Below are positions 1 to 5,129 of a DNA stretch of 5,555 bases, one piece after another. Under the pieces are notes generated by a model. It was not told the origin of the DNA. It made no database searches and saw nothing but the letters and a program-made list of their open reading frames with translations. The stretch covers positions 1-5,555 of the forward strand of contig JAFAIY010000318.1 in assembly GCA_019236485.1 (NCBI GenBank). Direction: 5' to 3'. The stretch comes from Comamonas sp. (lineage in GTDB: Bacteria > Pseudomonadota > Gammaproteobacteria > Burkholderiales > Burkholderiaceae_C). Position 1 is the first letter of the stretch, and every line of letters starts with the position of its first letter. The position numbers and the translations under genes are program-made.

Positions 1-558
1 ATAGGCCAGGGTAGGTACGACCCGGTCATAGACCTGCATGGCGAAGATGGAGGACGGGATCGCGAGTAAATTCACCAGCAGCGTGGCCACGACCACGCGC
101 GGAATCCAGCCCCGGCTGCGCAGCAGCTCCTGCCAGACCATATGCAGGGCCGGGTTGCTCTGCTCGTCGGCAGCATCGTCGCTCCTGCGCCGTGCCGGGG
201 CGCGCAGCCACAGCACAGCGGCTTCATGCAATGCGTCTTCGGTGCATTCGCGGGGCGCGGTTCCATCACGGCTCAGCGCGATCTGGCCGGGGGCCGGACG
301 TTCGGCCAGCCACCATTCATCTTCGAACCAGAGCAGTGCCGGCAGCCGGCGCGGGTCCAGGCGGCGCCAGGGCAGGATGGCTGCCTGGATATCCTTCAAA
401 CCGGCCTCGGCCAGCGACTGCCTGAGTTGTTCCAGCGGGTGGGCCTGTGGCTGGGCTTTCTGGGTGCGGCCATGGGCCTGAGCCAGCTCCGCGGGGTTGG
501 CGCTGATACGCAGTTTGCCCAGAAGGGCCTGCAGTTCGGGCAGGGGTACGGGTTTCAT
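1..558 (-). CDS. Type I secretion ABC transporter (LapB/LssB-like), N-terminal part, runs off left edge
   Basis: This is the first 186 codons of an inner-membrane permease/ATPase of a type I secretion system. Such proteins take substrate from the cytoplasm and, with a HlyD-type adaptor and a TolC-type channel, export it in one step. The frame is open from ATG at 558 to the window edge. Residues 1 to about 130 look like the C39-peptidase-like domain of these exporters (RLPALLWFEDEWWLAE at 71-86). The only cysteine is C105 and none lies near the N-terminus where the catalytic one would be, so the domain probably binds substrate without cleaving it. The transmembrane domain starts at about 151-175 and is followed by the family motif QVYDRVVPT (175-183). 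The nucleotide-binding domain would lie off-window; the family is usually about 700 residues. The ATG is 6 nt past the stop of the tolC-like gene, with no clear Shine-Dalgarno, so translational coupling is likely. Class is confident; the Lap-type subfamily is inference. Confidence 0.88.
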   Translation of the reverse strand, partial: MKPVPLPELQALLGKLRISANPAELAQAHGRTQKAQPQAHPLEQLRQSLAEAGLKDIQAAILPWRRLDPRRLPALLWFEDEWWLAERPAPGQIALSRDGTAPRECTEDALHEAAVLWLRAPARRRSDDAADEQSNPALHMVWQELLRSRGWIPRVVVATLLVNLLAIPSSIFAMQVYDRVVPTLAY

Positions 559-564
559 CGGAGC

Positions 565-1848
565 TTATCGGGGTTGCAAGGGCGTGGCCGAAAGGGTGCC
601 GGGTTCGTCCAATCGACCCATGCGGGCCGACAGGCGCAGGCTGTTGACGCGCCAGCTGGCTTGCACCTGGGCTTGTTGCATCTGCTGGTCTGCCAGTTCG
701 CGCACGGCATTGAGCACGTCGAGCCAGCTTTTGTAGCCGGATTCGTATTGGCGGCGAAACGATGCCAGGGTGCTCTCCAGCGTCATCACCGATTCGGCAT
801 AGCCGGCCAGCAAGGTCTGGTCGGAAGCGCGCCGGTCCAGCAACTGGCGCAGCTGGATCTGCTGTTCGTGGCGCTGCTGGGCCAGATCCTGGCGCGCGGA
901 CTCGACGCGCTCCAGTGCAGCCCGCTGCTGGGCCTGGTTGGCCAGGCCCATGCCTTCCAGGTTGGCCTGCATGACGATGTTGATCGTGGTGCTGCTGGTT
1001 TGATTGGGCAGCCGGGCGACCTGGTTGCGTCCGGCCTCCAGCAGCACGGTCGGCATGGTGGCGGTGCGTTCGCGCTGCACGTCGGCTTCGGCCAGCGCCA
1101 CCATGGCCTCGCGCAGGCGCAGAACCGCGCTTTGTGCCAGTACTTGCTCGCCTATCATGGATTCACCAGGCAGATCAAGCATGAGGGCCGGGGCAGGCAG
1201 GTCGCTGGCGACCGGCAACTGGGTCAAAGCCAATAGCGCGGCTTCGGCATTGCGCAGATCGGCTTCGGTGGATTCGCGCTGAGCGCGGGCCTGCAGCAGG
1301 CGGGTCTGGGCCATGCTGACGTCCACTGTCGAGGCCAGTCCACCGGCAGCGCGGCGCTGGATTTGCTGCTGCAGTTCCAGGTGGCGTAGCACGCTTTGCT
1401 CCGCCACTGCCAGGCGCTCGCGTGCACCTTGCACATTGGAGTAGCTGACGGCGGTTTCTTCCAGCAGTTGGCGGCGAGTGGACCAGGCATCGGCTTGCTG
1501 TACCCGAATGTCCTGATCGGCATAGGCGATCGCATTGTCGATGCGGCCAAAAGCCCAAAGGGGCTGCCGGGCACTGAGCGTGGCGGTGCTGGTGCCGCTG
1601 TAGCCTGCATTCTGGCCGGTGCCGGCCGAGGCGCTGAGCGTGGGGTAGCGTGCGGCACGCGCTGCATCGGCGGCGGATTCCTTAGCGCGTACCTGGGCCT
1701 GCTTGCCGGCCAAGGAGGGGTGGTTGAGCAGCATGCTGCGCAGCGCCGCCGGCAGTCCGGCAGGGATATCGGTTGCAGCCTGAACAGAGGTGAACAAAGC
1801 GAGACAACAGGCGATGCCTGCTGTCAGAAAAAGAAAGGAGCGATTCAT
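565..1848 (-). CDS. TolC/LapE-family outer-membrane channel protein of a type I secretion system
   Basis: This encodes a 427-residue outer-membrane efflux protein, a trimeric channel spanning periplasm and outer membrane. I chose ATG 1848 because it begins a good signal peptide: MNR, a hydrophobic core at about 5-20, and likely cleavage after VQA (22-24). The frame is open upstream to 1998, but only a TTG lies there, inside the operator, with no signal peptide. Two OEP repeats occupy about 30-210 and 230-415. Each has long Ala/Gln/Arg-rich helices and a strand-like segment, the first with SARQPLWAFGRIDNA (92-106). Motif GYKSWLDVLNAVRE (371-384) is typical of AggA/LapE-type TolC proteins paired with adhesin secretion. 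Length is normal for the family. No convincing Shine-Dalgarno precedes the ATG. The gene heads an operon with the ABC transporter and has its own promoter and operator upstream. Function in type I export is supported by that adjacency; a drug-efflux role is less likely. Confidence 0.9.
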   Translation of the reverse strand: MNRSFLFLTAGIACCLALFTSVQAATDIPAGLPAALRSMLLNHPSLAGKQAQVRAKESAADAARAARYPTLSASAGTGQNAGYSGTSTATLSARQPLWAFGRIDNAIAYADQDIRVQQADAWSTRRQLLEETAVSYSNVQGARERLAVAEQSVLRHLELQQQIQRRAAGGLASTVDVSMAQTRLLQARAQRESTEADLRNAEAALLALTQLPVASDLPAPALMLDLPGESMIGEQVLAQSAVLRLREAMVALAEADVQRERTATMPTVLLEAGRNQVARLPNQTSSTTINIVMQANLEGMGLANQAQQRAALERVESARQDLAQQRHEQQIQLRQLLDRRASDQTLLAGYAESVMTLESTLASFRRQYESGYKSWLDVLNAVRELADQQMQQAQVQASWRVNSLRLSARMGRLDEPGTLSATPLQPR

Positions 1849-1957
1849 GATGGGGCGTTGGCCCGCCGGTAGCAGGCTATGCGGCCTGGTGGCCGTTCGG
1901 CGGCGCGCAACTGCAGAGCCAAGTTTTCGGCGCTGCAGCGGGGCGCGTCCTGCCAGG
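1849..1957 (-). other. Predicted 5' leader of the tolC-like operon
   Basis: If the -10 at 1964-1969 is correct, about 110 nt of untranslated leader precede ATG 1848. On the minus strand the leader contains three CTGCAG sites and a small hairpin, CGGCC-ACCA-GGCCG (1882-1895). No riboswitch or attenuator pattern and no clear Shine-Dalgarno are visible. The leader boundaries are inferred from the promoter call only. Confidence 0.35.
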
Positions 1958-1963
1958 CTGCAG

Positions 1964-1969
1964 GTTATA
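1964..1969 (-). promoter_or_regulatory. Candidate -10 element of the tolC-like operon (TATAAC)
   Basis: TATAAC on the minus strand matches five of six bases of TATAAT. It lies 20 nt downstream of the tandem operator. The -35 position overlaps the last operator bases (AGATTG with a 17-nt spacer) and is not a good -35 hexamer. That fits a promoter activated by a regulator bound over the -35 region. Confidence 0.55.
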
Positions 1970-1980
1970 AACGCTATAAC
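1964..1980. repeat. Inverted repeat GTTATA-N5-TATAAC over the tolC-like promoter
   Basis: GTTATA (1964-1969) and TATAAC (1975-1980) are perfect 6-bp inverted arms separated by AACGC. The left arm is the candidate -10 on the minus strand. The right arm would also read as a -10 on the plus strand, but no plus-strand gene follows. It may be a site for a second regulator or simply AT-rich promoter sequence. The regulator's promoter has no counterpart. Confidence 0.4.
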
Positions 1981-1986
1981 GCCCGC

Positions 1987-2007
1987 CAATCTGAGCAATT
2001 CTGAGCA
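1987..2007 (-). promoter_or_regulatory. Tandem operator upstream of the tolC-like operon, copy 1
   Basis: Two direct copies of TCTGAGCA begin at 1990 and 2000, a 10-bp period or one helical turn; the minus strand reads TGCTCAGA twice. The 21 bp 1987-2007 are identical to 2779-2799 upstream of the response regulator. OmpR-family regulators bind as head-to-tail dimers to direct repeats spaced 10-11 bp, and one such regulator is encoded next door. Its binding here is inferred from repeat structure and location. Placement against the -35 position suggests activation. Confidence 0.78.
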
Positions 2008-2059
2008 GAGGCGGCTCGCTTGCTATTCCAGAGAGGGCTTCTACGACAACACAGCGTTC

Positions 2060-2749
2060 TCAGGTGCTGATAAGTGCTTTGGCGTGGAAGCGGTAGCCGA
2101 CATTGCGCGCCGTGTTGATCGGCAAGGTCAGCCCGCAGGATTCTTCGACCTTGCGGCGCAGGCGGCGCATCTGGGTGTCCAGACGGCGCTGGTCGTAGCT
2201 GAAAAAATCTTCATCCAGCGCCTCGATGATCTGCCGGCGGCTGACGATGTTGCCGGCATTGCGCATTAGCTCGTGCAGCACGGTCAGGTCCTGCTCGGAC
2301 AGGGAGATGTCGGGTCCTCCCGGTGGGCGGAGGCTGCGAGGACCTAGATCGAGCACCCAGGTGTCGGCCAGGCCGGCACTGGGGGTATCCAGACGCCTGG
2401 CCAGTGCGGCCAGGGTCGATGCCAGCTCGTCCAGATCCGAGGTCTTGGAGAGGTAGTGGTCGGCTCCGACGTCGAGGCCGTTGACACGGTCGCGTGCGCC
2501 GCCACGCGCGGTGAGCACCACGATGCCGATGCGTTCACCGCGTGCACGCAGTTCCTGGATCAAGCCCAGGCCGTCGCCGTCGGGAAGTCCGAGGTCGAGC
2601 AGGGCAATGCCGTGGCGGGTCGGGTCAAAGCGCTGGCGAAAGCCGGCCAGCGAGGATTCGGCGTCGACGCGATAGCCGCAGCCGCTGAGGAAGTCGCACA
2701 GCTCTTCACGCAGCACCGCCTCGTCTTCGAGCAGGATCAGATCAAGCAT
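2060..2749 (-). CDS. OmpR/PhoB-family two-component response regulator
   Basis: This 229-residue protein has a receiver domain (about 1-120) and a C-terminal winged-helix DNA-binding domain (about 130-225). The receiver shows the acidic pair E8/D9, phosphoacceptor D52 in ALLDLGLPDGDG, T80 in VVLTAR and the conserved lysine K102. K102 is followed by T-S rather than the usual proline. The recognition helix corresponds to RRLDTQMRRLRRKVEE (188-203), followed by the wing segment NVGYRF (216-221). ATG 2749 starts the receiver at its normal point (LDLILLEDE). The longer open frame to 2872 would place 41 extra residues over the operator and can be discarded. No Shine-Dalgarno is visible, and the candidate promoter places transcription start at the ATG. 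The gene is divergent from its likely partner kinase and lies upstream of the secretion operon on the same strand. It probably binds the two identical tandem operators, giving autoregulation and control of export. Confidence 0.95.
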   Translation of the reverse strand: MLDLILLEDEAVLREELCDFLSGCGYRVDAESSLAGFRQRFDPTRHGIALLDLGLPDGDGLGLIQELRARGERIGIVVLTARGGARDRVNGLDVGADHYLSKTSDLDELASTLAALARRLDTPSAGLADTWVLDLGPRSLRPPGGPDISLSEQDLTVLHELMRNAGNIVSRRQIIEALDEDFFSYDQRRLDTQMRRLRRKVEESCGLTLPINTARNVGYRFHAKALIST

Positions 2750-2755
2750 GGGTCT

Positions 2756-2761
2756 AGGGTA
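2756..2761 (-). promoter_or_regulatory. Candidate -10 element of the response regulator gene (TACCCT)
   Basis: TACCCT on the minus strand keeps T1, A2 and T6 of the -10 consensus. It is exactly 20 nt from the end of the tandem operator, the same distance as TATAAC in the tolC-like promoter. The hexamer alone is weak; the conserved spacing is the main support. A start 6-7 nt downstream would fall at or beside the ATG at 2749. Confidence 0.4.
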
Positions 2762-2778
2762 AGGCGCTGTGCGGGCAG

Positions 2779-2799
2779 CAATCTGAGCAATTCTGAGCA
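2779..2799 (-). promoter_or_regulatory. Tandem operator upstream of the response regulator gene, copy 2
   Basis: This is identical over 21 bp to 1987-2007, with TCTGAGCA beginning at 2782 and 2792. It lies 30 nt from the regulator's ATG and 75 nt from the kinase ATG in the divergent control region. It predicts autoregulation and could also affect the kinase promoter. The bases just outside the element differ from copy 1, so selection on the element is more likely than a long recent duplication. Confidence 0.78.
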
Positions 2800-2860
2800 T
2801 CGGCCGGTATTGTCCGCCAGGCAGCAGCTTTCGCAGGCCGTGTTCGCATCGTGGGGCGTC

Positions 2861-2866
2861 GATAAT
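2861..2866 (+). promoter_or_regulatory. Candidate -10 element of the histidine kinase gene (GATAAT)
   Basis: GATAAT matches five of six bases of TATAAT on the strand of the kinase. No good -35 is present: CCGTGT sits at a 17-nt spacing. Transcription from here would begin about 2 nt before ATG 2875. The assignment is weak without a mapped transcript end. Confidence 0.25.
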
Positions 2867-2874
2867 CGGCATCG

Positions 2875-4923
2875 ATGTGGTCCCTGATATTGTTTTTCAT
2901 TCCGCGGTCGGCTCTGTCCCGGTGGTGGGCGCTGCTGACGGCTCTGCTGCTGGCTGTGGTCGGTGCATCCGCTGGCGCGCAACCGGTGATGCAGCTCGAT
3001 GCCGGCCGCAGCATCTCGGCCAGTGGCCATCTGGCGTTGCTGCGCGATCCCGGTGGGCAGCTGGCTGCCGATACGGCGGACGAAGCGACTTCATGGCAGG
3101 CCTTGCCAGGCTCGGTAAAGCTGGGCTATACCGATGACCCGGTCTGGCTGCGCCTGAACGTGCAACGCGGCAGCGATGCTCAGGCCCGGTGGCTGCTGAA
3201 GTTCAGCAATGCGCTGCTGGACGACGTACGTTTGTATCGGCGCGATGCTTCCGGGCATTGGCAGCTGGCACAGCGTTCCGGGGAGGAGCAGGACCGTCGG
3301 CTCTGGCCTATCGATGCCAGAAATCCGGTGCTGCCGCTGCAACTGGACAGCGCTGAGCCCGAACCGCTGCTGCTGCGCGTGCAGACCCGCAACGCGCTGA
3401 CGACGCGTCTGGAGGTCGCAACGCCGGAGTTGCACGGATCCGAATCGCAGCGTGAAAGCTTTTACTACGGGCTGGGTCTTGGTTTTGGCCTGCTGCTGGT
3501 CCTGTTTCATGCCTTGTTCTGGCTGAAGACGCGGGAGACGGTCAATGCCTGGTATGTGGCCTATGTGGGACTGGCCCTGCAAAGCGAGTGGCTGACTTCG
3601 GGTCTGGCTCAGCAGATGTTTGGCCTGCCGGGATGGCTTTCGGACCATTGGCTGAGCCTGGTCCTGTGCGCGGCCCTGCCGGTCGGTGTGTTCTATAGCG
3701 ATCTGCAGCTGGGACTGGCGCAGCGCATGCCGCGCTTCAGCCGGGGCCTGATCGCCGTCTTTTCTGCGGTCGGGCTGATTGCGGCCATGCTGGTCAGTGC
3801 GGGCAGTATCGGGGCCGGCATGCAGCTGATGCAGCTTGCTGCCTTGACGGCCATGGCGCTCATGATAGGAACGGCTCTGTGGCTGCTGCCGCGCGACGAT
3901 GGCCGGGCGCGCGCTTTTTTGCTGGTATTCGGCATCTATTACGCGGGTGTGATGGTGGCTTTTCTGCGCAATCTGGGACTGCTGCCCAACACTGTGATCA
4001 CCCAGAACGCCACGGCCTTGGGTACCCTGGTGCATATGGTCGTGATGAGCGTGAGGCTCAGCGAAGGCTACGACAGGATGCGCCGCGAGAAGGAGGCTGC
4101 GCAGCAACGCGTGGTGACTCTGGTGGGCCAGCAGAACGAGCTGCTGGAGCAGGAGGTGCTGCGCCGCACCGTCGCTTTGCGCCAGGAGATTGCACGGCGG
4201 GAATATCTGGAGGTCGAGCTGCGGGCAGCTCTGGAGACCGAGCGTCGGACCCGGCAGTCGCAGCTGGACTTCATCGCCATGATCTCGCATGAGTTTCGCA
4301 CCCCGCTGGCCATCATCAACACCACGGCTCAGCAGATTGCCCGCAATCTCGATGCAGCGCGTGAAAAGACGCTGGCGCGCTGCACCAATTTGCGCGACGC
4401 CGCCAAGCGCATGGTGGCCCTGGTCGATGAGTATCTGAGTACAGACCGCATGAACACCGAGCAGGCGCCGTTCCAGCCTCGGGAGTGCTCGGGTGAGGAG
4501 CTGCGCGAGCTTCTGGACGATCTGGTCGCCGACTGGCCCGATGACCGGGTAAAGCTGTATGACGCCACCATGCCCGAGAGGCTATGGTGCGATCTGGAAC
4601 TATTGCGGGTGGCGGTGCGCAATCTCTTGGCGAATGCCGACCGCCACACCCTGCCTGGTTTGCAGTTCGACCTGGAGGTCCTGGAACAGCCGCAGGGCAG
4701 ATTTGCCTTCAGGGTGAGCAATCCAGGCGCCGAGATACCTTCCGACGAGGTGCAGCATCTATTCGAAAAATACTTCCGTGGCCGTCAGGCGCAGCAGTCA
4801 CCGGGAGCGGGTCTGGGCCTGTATTTGGTGCGTCGGATTGCCGAGCTGCATGGAGGAGAGGCCTGCCTGGAAAGCTCCGGAGGGGATAGCTCGGTGCGGT
4901 TCCAACTGAGTATTCCTGTCTAA
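2875..4923 (+). CDS. Sensor histidine kinase with 7TMR-DISM (DISMED2 plus seven-helix) input module
   Basis: This 682-residue inner-membrane kinase probably phosphorylates the divergent response regulator. The N-terminus carries a signal/anchor helix (about 18-37, ending ASAGA). Residues about 45-180 form a periplasmic 7TMR-DISMED2 sensor, a carbohydrate-binding-like fold (DDPVWLRLNV at 86-95). Seven hydrophobic helices follow between about 197 and 395, then a charged coiled coil (396-460) in place of HAMP. The dimerization/phosphoacceptor helix has FIAMISHEFRTPLAII with H472. The ATPase domain shows the N box NLLANADR (583-590, N587), an altered G1 box SNPGAEIP (615-622), LFEKYFRG (629-636) and the G2 box GAGLGLYLV (644-652). 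ATG 2875 is the earliest possible start because TAA lies in frame at 2863. There is no Shine-Dalgarno and no fused receiver. Pseudomonas RetS and LadS share this sensor type and control attachment, which fits the linked secretion genes. The ligand is unknown. Confidence 0.95.
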   Translation: MWSLILFFIPRSALSRWWALLTALLLAVVGASAGAQPVMQLDAGRSISASGHLALLRDPGGQLAADTADEATSWQALPGSVKLGYTDDPVWLRLNVQRGSDAQARWLLKFSNALLDDVRLYRRDASGHWQLAQRSGEEQDRRLWPIDARNPVLPLQLDSAEPEPLLLRVQTRNALTTRLEVATPELHGSESQRESFYYGLGLGFGLLLVLFHALFWLKTRETVNAWYVAYVGLALQSEWLTSGLAQQMFGLPGWLSDHWLSLVLCAALPVGVFYSDLQLGLAQRMPRFSRGLIAVFSAVGLIAAMLVSAGSIGAGMQLMQLAALTAMALMIGTALWLLPRDDGRARAFLLVFGIYYAGVMVAFLRNLGLLPNTVITQNATALGTLVHMVVMSVRLSEGYDRMRREKEAAQQRVVTLVGQQNELLEQEVLRRTVALRQEIARREYLEVELRAALETERRTRQSQLDFIAMISHEFRTPLAIINTTAQQIARNLDAAREKTLARCTNLRDAAKRMVALVDEYLSTDRMNTEQAPFQPRECSGEELRELLDDLVADWPDDRVKLYDATMPERLWCDLELLRVAVRNLLANADRHTLPGLQFDLEVLEQPQGRFAFRVSNPGAEIPSDEVQHLFEKYFRGRQAQQSPGAGLGLYLVRRIAELHGGEACLESSGGDSSVRFQLSIPV

Positions 4924-4939
4924 GTTTCACCACGGTGAA

Positions 4940-4961
4940 GCGGCCAGCCTTGGCAAGCCGC
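4940..4961 (+). terminator. Possible weak transcription terminator after the kinase gene
   Basis: GCGGC (4940-4944) pairs with GCCGC (4957-4961), and inside it GCC-TT-GGC can pair across a 2-bp mismatch. It begins 17 nt past the kinase stop and is directly preceded by the palindrome at 4926-4939. No T-run follows, so it is not a standard intrinsic terminator; position and pairing are the only support. Confidence 0.25.
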
Positions 4962-5117
4962 TGCGACCAAGCAGGGCCGCGGCTGCGCATCGCTTCCAGC
5001 GGGCAACGCTCGAATGTGCTCACTTCTTTTGCCGCCAGAGCAGCCGTTGGCGCGGGTCGGCACGCAATTCGGTAGGATTGATGGCGGCCGCAATACGATG
5101 TTCCGGTCGGCCATTTC

Positions 5118-5121
5118 AAGG
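5118..5121 (+). promoter_or_regulatory. Ribosome binding site of the EamA gene (AAGG)
   Basis: AAGG lies 8 nt before ATG 5130, a normal Shine-Dalgarno spacing, and supports that start. It is the only recognisable Shine-Dalgarno before any of the five starts in the window. Confidence 0.5.
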
Positions 5122-5129
5122 CTTTCTTC

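Larger units (their letters stand above)
4924..5129. other. Intergenic region without a recognised gene
   Basis: Reading both strands shows no protein I recognise and no tRNA-like cloverleaf. A compact palindrome, TTCACC-AC-GGTGAA (4926-4939), lies just after the kinase stop and is followed by a second hairpin. Minus-strand open frames cross the region but lack family features and overlap the kinase end or the EamA start. The EamA promoter should lie here, but no hexamer pair stands out. Confidence 0.5.

Noticed and set aside
142..1236. Open frame of 364 codons on the plus strand opposite the ABC and tolC-like genes
   Set aside because: It is antisense to two well-supported genes with clear family motifs. 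Its composition is the low-complexity Gly/Gln/Leu pattern expected from the reverse of a GC-rich coding frame.
1804..1809. Possible lipobox cysteines (C14, C15) in the tolC-like signal peptide
   Set aside because: The residues before them (GIA, IAC) do not fit a lipobox, and a standard signal peptidase I site (VQA) follows at 22-24.
1849..1998. Longer N-terminus for the tolC-like protein starting at TTG 1998
   Set aside because: It would begin inside the operator, bury the signal peptide 50 residues into the protein and cover a good -10 element. ATG 1848 is far better.
2750..2872. Longer N-terminus for the response regulator
   Set aside because: It would add 41 residues ahead of the receiver and translate the duplicated operator. 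The receiver begins normally at 2749.
3176..3183. Single TGCTCAGG half-site resembling the operator unit
   Set aside because: It lies in the kinase coding sequence, has one mismatch and no second unit 10 bp away; chance is the simplest explanation.
3091..4290. Open frame of 399 codons on the minus strand inside the kinase gene
   Set aside because: It is entirely antisense to the kinase, rich in Gln/His/Arg with no domain or motif, and is a shadow of third-position GC bias.
5020..5100. Short minus-strand frame ending with TGA at 5020-5022 that reads like a protein C-terminus (NPTELRADPRQRLLW)
   Set aside because: A stop closes it a short way upstream and it has no start codon. It could be a decayed gene end, but there is too little to support one.
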